DNA from: Actinocorallia herbida | GTDB taxonomy: Bacteria; Actinomycetota; Actinomycetes; Streptosporangiales; Streptosporangiaceae | Reading direction: 5' to 3' | Assembly: GCF_003751225.1 (NCBI RefSeq) | Contig: NZ_RJKE01000001.1 | Coordinates: forward strand, 9,610,001 to 9,674,000 | DNA: 64,000 nucleotides | Part shown: positions 16,732 to 26,081 of the stretch, piece by piece | Layout: every line of letters starts with the position of its first letter | Position numbering within the stretch: position 1 is the first letter of the stretch | The notes under the pieces: generated by a model | Databases searched by the model: none | Seen by the model: only the letters and a program-made list of their open reading frames with translations | What the model was told of the DNA's origin: nothing | Made by a program: the position numbers and the translations under genes

Positions 16732-17553
16732 ATGAAAACGGCACGACACGGCGCAGCTCCTTCGGGGCTGCGCCCGGTCGCCGATGGCGCGTTCAACCTC
16801 CTGGTGAAAGAGCCGGGGCGGTTCTTCGCCCTGACGCTCGACGTGTTCCGGGCCCTGTTCCAGCGGCCCTTCCAATGGCGCGAGTTCATCCAGCAGGCCT
16901 GGTTCATCGTCGGGGTCACGGTGATTCCGACGGTCCTGGTGGCCATTCCGTTCGGCGGAATCCTGTCCCTTCAGATGGGCGGGCTCGTCCGGCAGCTGGG
17001 CGCCCAGTCGTACATCGGCGCGACCAGCGTCATCGCGATCGTCCGCGAGGTCAGTCCGATCGTCACGGCGCTGCTCATCGCGGGCGCGGCGGGTTCGGCC
17101 ATGTGCGCCGACCTCGGCGCGCGCAAGATCCGCGAGGAGATCGACGCGATGGAGGTGCTGGGCATCAACCCGCTGCACCGCCTCGTCGTCCCGCGGACCC
17201 TCGCGTGCGCGTTCATCGCGCTGTTCCTCAACGGCCTGGTGAGCGTCGTCGGCATCGTCGGCGGCTACGTGTTCAACGTGATGCTCCAGGGCGGCACGCC
17301 GGGCGCCTACCTCGCCTCGTTCAGCGGCATCGCCCAGCTTCCCGACCTGTACCAGGCGGAGTTCAAGGCGTTCGTGTTCGGCCTGACGGCGGGCCTGGTG
17401 GCCGCCTACAAGGGCCTCAACGCGCAGGGCGGCCCGAAGGGCGTCGGCGACGCGGTGAACCAGACGGTGGTCATCACGTTCATGCTGCTGTTCCTGGAGA
17501 ACACGCTCATCTCGGCGCTGTACCTCCAGCTCGTCCCCGCGAAGGGCATGTGA
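16732..17553 (+). CDS. yrbEA: Mce transporter permease YrbEA
   Basis: A 273-aa MlaE/YrbE permease with five to six TM helices. The family block is AGAAGSAMCADLGARKIREEIDAMEVLGINP, where the EID-A-EVL segment is the coupling helix that docks on the ATPase. It forms the membrane channel with YrbEB. ATG 16732 directly follows the mceG stop, and its TGA stop overlaps the ATG of yrbEB (TGATG). Confidence 0.95.
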   Translation: MKTARHGAAPSGLRPVADGAFNLLVKEPGRFFALTLDVFRALFQRPFQWREFIQQAWFIVGVTVIPTVLVAIPFGGILSLQMGGLVRQLGAQSYIGATSVIAIVREVSPIVTALLIAGAAGSAMCADLGARKIREEIDAMEVLGINPLHRLVVPRTLACAFIALFLNGLVSVVGIVGGYVFNVMLQGGTPGAYLASFSGIAQLPDLYQAEFKAFVFGLTAGLVAAYKGLNAQGGPKGVGDAVNQTVVITFMLLFLENTLISALYLQLVPAKGM

Positions 17554-18368
17554 TGTCGGCACTCGGCAAGCCGCTGGAGCGGCTGGACGACCTCGGCAGG
17601 CAGCTGTCGTTCTACGGGAGGGCGTTCGCCTGGTTCTTCAAGGCGATCACCCGGTACCGCACCGAGGTGCTGCGGCTCCTCGCGGAGGTGTCGCTCGGCA
17701 CCGGCGGCCTCGCCGTCATCGGCGGCTCGGCGGTGATCGTCGGCTTCATGACCTTCTTCACCGGCGCGGAGCTGGGCCTCCAGGGCTTCAAGTCACTGGA
17801 CCAGATCGGCTCCTCGGCGTTCACCGGCTTCATCGCCTCGTACTTCAACACCCGCGAGCTGGCGCCCCTGGTGAGCGCGCTCGCGCTGTCGGCGACGGTC
17901 GGGTGCGGCTTCACCGCGCAGCTCGGCGCGATGCGGATCTCCGACGAGATCGACGCGCTGGAGGTCATGGCCGTCCCGTCGCTGCCGTTCCTGGTGTCGA
18001 CGCGCCTGGTGGCCGGCCTCATCGCGGTGATCCCGCTGTACGTCATCGGCCTGCTGTCGTCCTACGTGGCGACGAGGGTGATCGTGACGGTCTTCTTCGC
18101 GCAGTCCGGCGGGACCTACGACCACTACTTCAACCTGTTCCTGCTGCCCTACGACATCCTCTGGTCGTTCGGCAAGGTCCTCATCTTCGCGACCCTCGTC
18201 ATGCTGATCCACTGCTACTACGGCTACCACGCCTCCGGCGGCCCCGCGGGCGTCGGCGTGGCGGTGGGGCGCTCGGTGCGCACGAGCCTTGTCGCGATCA
18301 ACGTGCTGGACCTGCTGCTCGGCCTCGCGATCTGGGGCACCACCACGAGCGTGAGAGTGGCGGGGTAG
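17553..18368 (+). CDS. yrbEB: Mce transporter permease YrbEB
   Basis: A 271-aa second MlaE-family permease, with the same coupling motif in the form MRISDEIDALEVMAVPSLPFLVSTR. TM segments are spread from about residue 48 to the C-terminus. It overlaps yrbEA by one base and abuts mceA, so translation is coupled. YrbEA and YrbEB are thought to form a heterodimer. Confidence 0.95.
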   Translation: MSALGKPLERLDDLGRQLSFYGRAFAWFFKAITRYRTEVLRLLAEVSLGTGGLAVIGGSAVIVGFMTFFTGAELGLQGFKSLDQIGSSAFTGFIASYFNTRELAPLVSALALSATVGCGFTAQLGAMRISDEIDALEVMAVPSLPFLVSTRLVAGLIAVIPLYVIGLLSSYVATRVIVTVFFAQSGGTYDHYFNLFLLPYDILWSFGKVLIFATLVMLIHCYYGYHASGGPAGVGVAVGRSVRTSLVAINVLDLLLGLAIWGTTTSVRVAG

Positions 18369-19637
18369 ATGAGCGAGAAGATCAGGCTCCGATCTCTCGG
18401 AGTCGCCTTCCTTGTCGTGTGCGCGCTGCTGCTCGCCCTGTGCGTCGCCTTCTACCAGAAGGCGTTCACCCCCGTCGTGAAGGTGCGCTTCACCACCGAC
18501 CGGGCAGGGCTCCAGCTCCTCGAGCACTCGGACGTGAAGATCCGCGGCCTCATCGTCGGCGAGGTGCGCTCCATCTCCGCCGACGGCGACGGCGCGGTGC
18601 TGGAGCTGGCGATCCAGGACGACAAGGCAAGGTTCGTCCCGTCGAACGCGACGGGGCGGCTGCTGCCCAAGACCTTGTTCGGCGAGAAGTACGTCGACCT
18701 GGCGGTGCCCGCCCAGCCCGGCGAGCCGGTGCGCGACGGCGTGGTGCTGGCGCAGGACACCTCGCAGGAGACCGTCGAGATCAACAAGGTCCTCGACGAC
18801 GTCCTGCCGCTGCTCCAGGCGGTCGAGCCGGCGAAGCTGAACGCGACGCTCAACGCGATCGCGACGGCCCTCGACGGCCGCGGCGACCAGCTCGGCGACA
18901 CCCTCGAGCAGCTCGACGGCCTGCTCGGCAAGGTGAACCCGGAGCTGAAGCAGCTGCTCTACGACTTCGAGGCCGCGGGCGACGTGTCGCAGGTGTACGC
19001 GAACGCCACCCCCGACCTGATGCGCGCGCTGCGCAACATCAACGTGACGTCCGGGACGATCGTGGAGAAGGAGGCGGCCATCGAGTCGCTGATCCCCGCG
19101 GTCACCGCGGTGGCCGACAAGGGCACCCGGTTCATGTTCGACAACGGCAACAAGATCGTCGGCGTGAACATCGCGTCCAAGCAGGTGCTCCAGCTCCTCG
19201 CGACGTACTCCCCGTCGTTCCCGTGCATCTTCGACGGCATCGACGTCATGGCGCCGCGCGCGAACGAGGCGTTCGGCGACAACAAGCGGCCCTCCTCGAA
19301 CCTCTACATCGAGATCGTGAAGCCGCGCCCGGCCTACAAGTACCCGCTGGACCTGCCGGAGGCCAAGGACTACCGCAAGCCGCGGTGCTACGGCCTGCCG
19401 AACCCCGAGGTCCCGTTCCCCGACTACGTGGCGCTGGACGGCACCGAGGACGACATCTGGTGGAAGCAGCGCGGCATGTCGGAGATGTTCGTGCAGCCCG
19501 GCAGTGACATGAGCCAGGAGGACCTGGTGAAGGCGGTCGCGGCGCCGACGCTCCAGCAGGACGCCTCCGAGGTCCCCGACTTCGCGACGCTGCTGCTCGG
19601 CCCCCTGGTCGGCGGCAAGGTGGTGACCCTCAAGTGA
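18369..19637 (+). CDS. mceA: Mce family protein MceA
   Basis: A 422-aa protein with an N-terminal membrane anchor (about residues 10–30), the MlaD/Mce domain (about 37–115; VKVRFTTDRAGLQLLEHSDVKIRGLIVGEV … LLPKTLFGEKYVDLAVP) and a long helical Mce/Cpo region, then a proline-containing C-terminus. In the mycobacterial model six MceA–F proteins form a hexameric tube that carries lipids across the periplasm. ATG 18369 abuts the yrbEB stop; 4-nt overlap with mceB. Confidence 0.93.
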   Translation: MSEKIRLRSLGVAFLVVCALLLALCVAFYQKAFTPVVKVRFTTDRAGLQLLEHSDVKIRGLIVGEVRSISADGDGAVLELAIQDDKARFVPSNATGRLLPKTLFGEKYVDLAVPAQPGEPVRDGVVLAQDTSQETVEINKVLDDVLPLLQAVEPAKLNATLNAIATALDGRGDQLGDTLEQLDGLLGKVNPELKQLLYDFEAAGDVSQVYANATPDLMRALRNINVTSGTIVEKEAAIESLIPAVTAVADKGTRFMFDNGNKIVGVNIASKQVLQLLATYSPSFPCIFDGIDVMAPRANEAFGDNKRPSSNLYIEIVKPRPAYKYPLDLPEAKDYRKPRCYGLPNPEVPFPDYVALDGTEDDIWWKQRGMSEMFVQPGSDMSQEDLVKAVAAPTLQQDASEVPDFATLLLGPLVGGKVVTLK

Positions 19638-20680
19638 GTGAGAACAGGCGCACCGCCACGGCGGGCGTGAAGCTGCTGGTGTTCGTCGCCGTCGCGTCGT
19701 TGCTGACCGGCATGCTCGGCGTGGCGATCGCCAACCGGGCCTTCGGGCCGACCACCGAGTACCGGGCGGTCTTCACCGACGCGACGAGCCTGCTGGAAGG
19801 CGACGAGGTCCGGGTGTCCGGCGTGCGCGTCGGCCAGGTGACGGGCATCGAGTTGAAGGACGGCACGCACGCGCTGGTGTCCTTCACCGTCGAGCAGACC
19901 GGGCCGTTCGTGGCGGGCCTGCCGAAGAGCACCAGGGCGCAGATCCGGTACCGCAACCTCATCGGCACCCGCTACCTGGCCCTTTCGGAGGGCGCGGGGA
20001 CGCCGGGCGAGATGCTGAAGGCGGGCGACGCGCTGCCGCTCGGCCAGACGACCCCGGCGCTCGACCTGACCGTGCTGTTCAACGGCTTCCGGCCGCTGTT
20101 CAGCGCGCTGGAGCCCGGTGACGTCAACCAGCTGTCCATGGAGATCATCAAGGTCCTCCAGGGCGAGGGCGGCACCATCAACAGCCTCCTGTCGCATGTG
20201 GCGTCGCTGACGAACACGCTCGCCGATCGGGACGAGGTCATCGGCCGCGTCATCACGAACCTGAGCGAGGTCCTCGGGACGGTCTCGGACCGCACCGACC
20301 AGACGAACCGGCTGGTCCGCGAGCTCAACGGCTTCGTCAGTGGGGTGTCGGGCGACCGGACCGCGATCTTCGACGCGCTGGACTCGCTGAACACGCTGTC
20401 CGACGTGACCGCGAACCTCCTCGTGGACGCCAGGCCGTCGCTGAAGACCGACATCGACGGGCTGAACGAGCTGACCCGTACGTTCGCCGACAACGGCAAG
20501 GTGCTCGACACGAACCTCGGGGAGACCCGGGAGCGGCTGGAGAAGCTCGGCCGCACCTCTTCCTACGGCTCCTGGTTCAACTACTACCTCTGCTCGATGG
20601 ACGCGCGGATCGTGCTCCCGGGCGCGCCGGCGTACTACACGCCGAAGCTCGTCAACGACAACGCGAGGTGCAAGCAGTGA
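19634..20680 (+). CDS. mceB: Mce family protein MceB
   Basis: A 348-aa protein with a TM anchor (about residues 11–31), an MlaD domain (YRAVFTDATSLLEGDEVRVSGVRVGQVTGIEL … YRNLIGTRYLALSEG) and a helical C-terminal region. A short cysteine-containing tail follows. GTG 19634 overlaps the mceA stop. Second barrel subunit of the Mce importer. Confidence 0.92.
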   Translation: MSENRRTATAGVKLLVFVAVASLLTGMLGVAIANRAFGPTTEYRAVFTDATSLLEGDEVRVSGVRVGQVTGIELKDGTHALVSFTVEQTGPFVAGLPKSTRAQIRYRNLIGTRYLALSEGAGTPGEMLKAGDALPLGQTTPALDLTVLFNGFRPLFSALEPGDVNQLSMEIIKVLQGEGGTINSLLSHVASLTNTLADRDEVIGRVITNLSEVLGTVSDRTDQTNRLVRELNGFVSGVSGDRTAIFDALDSLNTLSDVTANLLVDARPSLKTDIDGLNELTRTFADNGKVLDTNLGETRERLEKLGRTSSYGSWFNYYLCSMDARIVLPGAPAYYTPKLVNDNARCKQ

Positions 20681-21750
20681 GGCCGTTCAGAGAGAGGAAC
20701 CCCGCGGTCCTCGGCGCCGTGGCGCTGGCCGGGATCGCGACGGGCGTCGCGCTCGCGCTCAACCTCGACAGCCTTCCGGTGATCGGCGGCGGTACGACCT
20801 ACCACGCGAACTTCGCCGAGGCCGCGGGCCTCAAGGAGGGCGAGGAAGTCCGGATCGCCGGCGTCAAGGTCGGCAAGGTGACGGGCCTGGAGCTGGAAGG
20901 CGACCACGTCAAGGTCGACTTCAAGGTGCAGGACGACGTGCACGTCGGCGACGCGACAAGGGTCGAGATCAAGATCAAGACCCTGCTCGGCGCGCACTTC
21001 CTCGCGCTCGACCCGCGCGGCAGGGCCGAGCAGAGGCCGGGACAGGCGATCCCGATCTCCCGGACCACCACCCCTTACGAGGTGGTCCCGGCGATCTCGG
21101 ACCTGGCGACCACCGTCGAGGACATCGACACCGACCAGCTCGCGCAGTCCTTCGACACGCTGTCGGAGACCTTCGAGAACTCGCCGGAGGAGATCAAGGC
21201 GTCCCTGCGGGGCCTGCGCCGGATCTCCGAGACGATCTCCAGCCGGGACGACGACCTGACCGAGCTGATCGACCGGGCCAAGGACGTCACCGGGGTCCTG
21301 CACGAGCGGCAGGACGACCTCGTCCAGCTCGTCCAGGACGGCGACCGGGTGCTCCAGGCCGTCAAGGCGCGGCGCCAGACGATCCATGAGCTCCTGGTCA
21401 ACACCTACGAACTCGCCCAGCAGCTCAACGCGCTGATCGACGAGAACGAGGACGAGATCAAGCCGCTGCTGGCCAACCTCAAGAAGGTCACCGGCATTCT
21501 CCTGGACAACCGGGAGAACCTCGACCGGACGATCCAGCTCATGGCGGTGTACGGCAGGCAGTTCACCGACGCGACCGGCCAGGGCCGCTGGTTCGACAGC
21601 TACATCCAGAACCTGCTGCCGGTCCCGGTGTCCATCGGTGACCCCTCGACCGACAAGAAGGACGGCAAGAAGACCGGCAAGAAGAAGGGCAAGTCCGGCA
21701 ACAACTCCAAGCCCGAGTCGGCCGACGGCCTGCTCCCGCTGCTCCCGTGA
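20677..21750 (+). CDS. mceC: Mce family protein MceC
   Basis: A 357-aa Mce protein. GTG 20677 overlaps the mceB stop (GTGA) and is preferred over an in-frame GTG three codons upstream. TM anchor about residues 10–28, MlaD domain with FAEAAGLKEGEEVRIAGVKV and KTLLGAHFLALDP, then coiled-coil-like helices. The C-terminus is lysine/glycine-rich (DKKDGKKTGKKKGKSG), an exposed basic tail. Confidence 0.92.
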   Translation: MRPFRERNPAVLGAVALAGIATGVALALNLDSLPVIGGGTTYHANFAEAAGLKEGEEVRIAGVKVGKVTGLELEGDHVKVDFKVQDDVHVGDATRVEIKIKTLLGAHFLALDPRGRAEQRPGQAIPISRTTTPYEVVPAISDLATTVEDIDTDQLAQSFDTLSETFENSPEEIKASLRGLRRISETISSRDDDLTELIDRAKDVTGVLHERQDDLVQLVQDGDRVLQAVKARRQTIHELLVNTYELAQQLNALIDENEDEIKPLLANLKKVTGILLDNRENLDRTIQLMAVYGRQFTDATGQGRWFDSYIQNLLPVPVSIGDPSTDKKDGKKTGKKKGKSGNNSKPESADGLLPLLP

Positions 21751-23027
21751 GGTCCCCCGTGCGAACCTTCTTCAAAGCCTTGGCGCCGCTCGTGGTCGTG
21801 GCCCTGGCCGTGACGGCGGTGGTGCTGTTCTGGCCCGGCGAACCGCGCAACCGCGTGACCGCCTACTTCGCCAACGCCGTCGGTCTCTACGCGGGCGCCG
21901 ACGTCCGCATCCTCGGCATCCCGGTGGGCGAGGTCGAGTCCGTGACGCCGGCGGGCACGTCCGTCAAGGTCGTGCTGAACTACGCGTCCAAGTACAAGGT
22001 CCCGGCGAACGGCAAGGCCGTCGTCGTCTCCCAGTCGCTGGTGTCCGACAGGTTCGTCCAGCTGACGCCGGTCTACAAGAGCGGTCCCGCGATGGCGGAC
22101 GGGGGGACCTACCCCCTCGGCCAGACCGACGTCCCGGTCGAGGTCGACCAGGTCGCCGCGAGCCTGAACGAGCTGTCGCTGGCCCTCGGCCCCGACGGCG
22201 CGAACGCCGACGGGTCGCTGTCGCGGCTGCTCGAGGTCACCGCGAACAACCTCGACGGCACCGGCGCCGACCTCCGCGACACCTTCGACGACTCGGCGAA
22301 GGTCCTCTCGACGCTCAGTGAGAACCGCGAGGACATCACCGCGACCATCCAGAACCTCGAGGGCGTCACCTCCGCGCTCGCCGAGAACGACGACGCGGTC
22401 CGGAGGTTCACCCAGAACCTCTCCGACGTGTCGGTGCAGCTGAACGGCGAGAAGGAGGAACTGAGCCAGGCGCTCAAGATCCTCGCGCCGACGCTCGACA
22501 ACGTCACGAAGTTCGTGAAGGACAACCGCGAGGCCCTGTCGGACGACGTGCACGACCTCGCCGAGGTCACCGCGATCCTCGTCGAGCGGCAGGACGAGCT
22601 CGGGGAGTTCCTGGAGACCGCGCCGATCGGCATCAGCAACATGACGCGCGCCTACGACCCGATCTCCGGCACGCTGCACACCCGCACGAACTTCCGGATG
22701 CTGAAGAACCCCGCGGACTGGATCTGCTCGCTGGCCTACTCGCTCGGCACCCCCGCCGACGAGTGCCTGGACACGCTCGCGCCGATCAGCGGCGGCCTGC
22801 CGATCGACCTGTCCCTGGACATCTCCTGGATCACGGCGATGACCACCACCTACAACCCCGAGCCGCTTCCGCCGGACGCCTACGGGCCGAACGGCAAGCC
22901 CGGCAAGTCTGATTCCGGAAAGCAGGGCAAGGACGGCAAGGGCAAGGACGGCAAGGGGCTCGACAACGGTGTGTCCACCTCCACCGACCCGACCCTCGGC
23001 GGCCTGCTGCTCGGAGGTAGCAACTGA
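21747..23027 (+). CDS. mceD: Mce family protein MceD
   Basis: A 426-aa Mce protein. GTG 21747 overlaps the mceC stop; GTG 21759 (VRTFFKALAP) is an alternative. TM anchor about residues 9–28, MlaD domain (FANAVGLYAGADVRILGIPVGEVESV … SQSLVSDRFVQLTP), and a long helical region with repeated ENREDI/NLEGV-type segments. The C-terminal tail is Gly/Lys/Asp-rich (DGKGKDGKG) before a short hydrophobic end, similar in style to the MceC tail. Confidence 0.92.
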   Translation: MRSPVRTFFKALAPLVVVALAVTAVVLFWPGEPRNRVTAYFANAVGLYAGADVRILGIPVGEVESVTPAGTSVKVVLNYASKYKVPANGKAVVVSQSLVSDRFVQLTPVYKSGPAMADGGTYPLGQTDVPVEVDQVAASLNELSLALGPDGANADGSLSRLLEVTANNLDGTGADLRDTFDDSAKVLSTLSENREDITATIQNLEGVTSALAENDDAVRRFTQNLSDVSVQLNGEKEELSQALKILAPTLDNVTKFVKDNREALSDDVHDLAEVTAILVERQDELGEFLETAPIGISNMTRAYDPISGTLHTRTNFRMLKNPADWICSLAYSLGTPADECLDTLAPISGGLPIDLSLDISWITAMTTTYNPEPLPPDAYGPNGKPGKSDSGKQGKDGKGKDGKGLDNGVSTSTDPTLGGLLLGGSN

Positions 23028-24229
23028 TGAGACGGTTCGCGCTCGCGCTCGCCGGGACGTCGCTGGCCCTCGCCGGCTGCGGCTTCCAGGGCGTGCAGTC
23101 GATCCCGCTTCCGGGCGGCCCCGACCTCGGCGACGACCCTTACGAGGTGTCGATCGAGTTCGAGAACGTGCTCGACCTCGTCCCGCAGTCGACGGTCAAG
23201 GTCAACGACGTCAACGTCGGAAGGGTCGAGGACATCACCCTGGACGGCTGGCGCGCCCGCGTCACGGTCCGGCTGAACGACTCGGTGAAGCTCCCCGACA
23301 ACGCGGTCGCCACGATCAGCCAGACGAGCCTCCTCGGCGAGAAGTACGTGGCGATCAGCCCGCCGGAGCAGGGCGCCACCGGCGAGCTCGGCGACGGCGA
23401 CGAGATCGAGATGGTCGCGACGTCCTCCTCCACCGAGGTGGAGGAGGTGCTGTCGGCGCTGTCGATGCTGCTGAACGGCGGCGGCATCGAGCAGATCTCG
23501 ACGATCACCAAGGAGCTGAACGCGGCGATGTCCGGCCGCGAGGAGTCGATCAAGTCGGTGCTGCGCCGGATCGACACGTTCGTCGGCACCCTCGACCGGC
23601 AGCGCGACACCATCACCGACGCGCTCGACAAGATCGACGATCTGCTGGTGAAGCTGGACGCCGAGAAGGAGACCATCGCCGACACGATCGAGAAGACCGA
23701 GCCGGCGATCGCGATCCTGGAACAGAACCAGAAGGACCTGACCAAGATGCTGGTCGGGCTCGACAAGTTCGGCGACATCAGCACCAAGGTCATCAGGGAC
23801 TCCAAGCGGGACCTGCTGACCAACCTCAAGAACCTCCAGCCGGTGCTGAAGAACCTCAACAAGACCGGCGACAAGCTGCCCGAGCACCTCGGCACGATCC
23901 TCACGTTCCCGTTCTCGGACGCGTTCTCCAACACCGTCCGCGGTGACTTCGCGAACATGAACATGACGGTCTCGCTGGACATCGAGGAGCTCGCGCACAA
24001 CCTGCTGACCGGCACCGAGTACGACAAGGCGCTCGACAAGTCGCTCAAGAAGCAGGCCGAGGCGCTGCGCGATCTCGTCAGCCCGCCCGGCATCAGCGTC
24101 ACCCAGACCCCGCCCGGCGTCCTGGGCGTCGGTGACGAGGCCGGGAGCGGCACGTCGATCCTGCCGTCCATCGGCATGGGCGACGTGGACCCGGCCGTCC
24201 AGTCCCTGCTCATGGGAGGCCTGTCGTGA
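23027..24229 (+). CDS. mceE: Mce family lipoprotein MceE
   Basis: A 400-aa Mce protein with a lipoprotein signal (MRRFALALAGTSLALAGC, lipobox LAGC), the hallmark of the MceE position. The MlaD domain spans about residues 37–120 (TVKVNDVNVGRVEDI … SQTSLLGEKYVAISP), then long helices with many DTI/KIDDL heptads. ATG 23027 overlaps the mceD stop by one base. Confidence 0.94.
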   Translation: MRRFALALAGTSLALAGCGFQGVQSIPLPGGPDLGDDPYEVSIEFENVLDLVPQSTVKVNDVNVGRVEDITLDGWRARVTVRLNDSVKLPDNAVATISQTSLLGEKYVAISPPEQGATGELGDGDEIEMVATSSSTEVEEVLSALSMLLNGGGIEQISTITKELNAAMSGREESIKSVLRRIDTFVGTLDRQRDTITDALDKIDDLLVKLDAEKETIADTIEKTEPAIAILEQNQKDLTKMLVGLDKFGDISTKVIRDSKRDLLTNLKNLQPVLKNLNKTGDKLPEHLGTILTFPFSDAFSNTVRGDFANMNMTVSLDIEELAHNLLTGTEYDKALDKSLKKQAEALRDLVSPPGISVTQTPPGVLGVGDEAGSGTSILPSIGMGDVDPAVQSLLMGGLS

Positions 24230-25596
24230 TCCTCAAGCGCGGCGTCAAGATCCAGCTCGTGGTCTTCCTGATCGTCACCGTCCTCGGCGTCAGCTACACG
24301 CTGGTCCGGTACGTGGGCGTCGGCGGGGGCCTGTTCAACCAGACCTACAAGGCGTACGTGCAGATCCCGGACTCCGGGGGCGCGTTCACCAACTCCGAGG
24401 TCACCTACCAGGGCGTGCCCGTCGGCAAGGTCGGCCCGATCGACCTCGTCGAAGGCGGGGTGAAGATCGAACTCGTCATCGACAAGGGGTACCGGATCCC
24501 GCGCGACACCGTCGCGGTCGTCGCCAACCGCTCGGCGGTCGGCGAGCAGTACATCGACCTCCAGCCGCGCAGCGACAAGGCCCCGTACCTGGACGAGGGC
24601 GCCCCGTACACGATCACCGACGCGCGGGTCCCGGTGAAGACCGCCGATCTGCTCCGCAACCTCGACAACACGGTCACCTCGGTGAACGTCGACGACCTCC
24701 AGACGATCGTCGACGAACTCGACCTCGCCTTCAACGGCGCGGGCGGCGACCTCCAGTCGATCCTCGACGACAGCGGGAAGATCATCAAGGAGGCGGACGA
24801 GAACTTCGAGACCACCTCCCGGCTGCTCGACAGCGGCGGCACCTTCCTGGACTCCCAGCGCGACAACGGCGGCGCGATCCAGACCTTCGCCCGCAACCTC
24901 GCGCTGCTCACCGACTCGATCCGCGAGGACGACCCGTCGATCCGGGCCGACATCGACGCGGTCGAGCCCGCGGTGGACCAGGCCGACGCGCTGATCGACG
25001 GCCTGTCGGACGACCTGCCCGTCCTGCTGGCCAACCTCACGAGCACCGGCCAGGTGCTGACCGCCCGCCAGGACGGCATCCGCTCGATGCTGATCATGTT
25101 CCCGTTCACCGTGGCGGGCGCGCAGACCGTCATGCCGGGCGACGGCTACCAGCACTTCGGCCTCGCACTCAACATCGACGACCCGGCGCCCTGCACCGCC
25201 GGCTACGAGAAGACCGACCCGCGCTGGCCGCAGCAGACCAAGGACCTTCCGGCCAGGACCGACATCGGCTGTACGTCCAAGGACAAGTCGGTCAGCGTCC
25301 GCGGTTCGAAGAACACGCCCAAGCCCCGCCCGAACGTCGCGCTTCCCCCCGGCGCGCTGGACGGCGCGGGCGAGCCGCCCGCGGCGAGCACCCGACAGAA
25401 CGTGTCAGACGATGACGAAGACATCGTTTACCAGACAAACTCCTCGAATTCCGTCTTTGTCACCGGCTACGATCCGACCTCCGGCAAGTACACCGGTCCT
25501 GACGGCGTCACCTACACGATCGGTTCCTCCGGGGGAGCCCAGAACCTCTTGGGGGAGGAGTCATGGAAGTGGCTGCTGCTCGGCCCGCTGTCCTAG
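24226..25596 (+). CDS. mceF: Mce family protein MceF
   Basis: A 456-aa Mce protein, the last of the six. TM anchor about residues 5–25, MlaD domain (IPDSGGAFTNSEVTYQGVPVGKVGPI … ANRSAVGEQYIDLQP), helical region, a cysteine pair (PAPCTAGYEK … DIGCTSKDK) and a C-terminal extension with Pro/Ala-rich linker. GTG 24226 overlaps mceE. The last 34 nt are overlapped by the next gene in another frame. Confidence 0.93.
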   Translation: MILKRGVKIQLVVFLIVTVLGVSYTLVRYVGVGGGLFNQTYKAYVQIPDSGGAFTNSEVTYQGVPVGKVGPIDLVEGGVKIELVIDKGYRIPRDTVAVVANRSAVGEQYIDLQPRSDKAPYLDEGAPYTITDARVPVKTADLLRNLDNTVTSVNVDDLQTIVDELDLAFNGAGGDLQSILDDSGKIIKEADENFETTSRLLDSGGTFLDSQRDNGGAIQTFARNLALLTDSIREDDPSIRADIDAVEPAVDQADALIDGLSDDLPVLLANLTSTGQVLTARQDGIRSMLIMFPFTVAGAQTVMPGDGYQHFGLALNIDDPAPCTAGYEKTDPRWPQQTKDLPARTDIGCTSKDKSVSVRGSKNTPKPRPNVALPPGALDGAGEPPAASTRQNVSDDDEDIVYQTNSSNSVFVTGYDPTSGKYTGPDGVTYTIGSSGGAQNLLGEESWKWLLLGPLS

Positions 25597-26081
25597 GCGG
25601 CCGTTTCCGGATGGCCGCGGCGGTGGTGCTCGCACTGCTCACCGCGGCGCTCCTGGCGAGCACGATCGTGCTCGGCCTGGACAAGATGGCCGCCGCGGAG
25701 GCCGACCGCGACCGCGACGGCGCGGTCAACGCCGCCCGCCAGACGGCGCTCAACATGATGACGCTCGACTACAAGACGATCAGTGACGACATCCAGCGGG
25801 TGCTGGCCGGCACGACCGGCACCTTCAAGGACCAGTACGCCACGAACTCCAAGACCTTCATCGAGGAGGTCACCAAGACCCAGGCGACCTCCGAGGCCGA
25901 GATCCTCAGCGCCGGGCTCACCGGCGGCGACGCGGACTCCGCCGAGGTGATCGTCGCGGTGTCGGCGCTGGTGACCAGCCCGTCGGTCCCCGAAGGCACC
26001 CCCCGCTACATGCGGTTCGTCCTCGACGTCACCAAGGTCGACGGCAAGTGGCTCGTCTCGAAGTTCGGAGTGGCGCTGTGA
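25563..26081 (+). CDS. Mce-associated membrane protein
   Basis: A 172-aa protein with one TM helix (about residues 18–40) and an extracytoplasmic NTF2-like domain typical of Mce-associated (Mas) proteins: AARQTALNMMTLDYKTISDDIQRVLAGTTGTFKDQY, ending VDGKWLVSKFGVAL. Such proteins stabilise Mce complexes in mycobacteria. The start ATG 25563 lies inside mceF but is supported by a very strong GGGGGAGGAG site 3–12 nt upstream. 4-nt overlap with the next gene. Confidence 0.87.
   Translation: MEVAAARPAVLGGRFRMAAAVVLALLTAALLASTIVLGLDKMAAAEADRDRDGAVNAARQTALNMMTLDYKTISDDIQRVLAGTTGTFKDQYATNSKTFIEEVTKTQATSEAEILSAGLTGGDADSAEVIVAVSALVTSPSVPEGTPRYMRFVLDVTKVDGKWLVSKFGVAL

Noticed and set aside
15616-17562. 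Long minus-strand frame opposite mceG and yrbEA
   Set aside because: Antisense shadow with Arg/His/Glu-rich composition and no motif; plus-strand genes are unambiguous.
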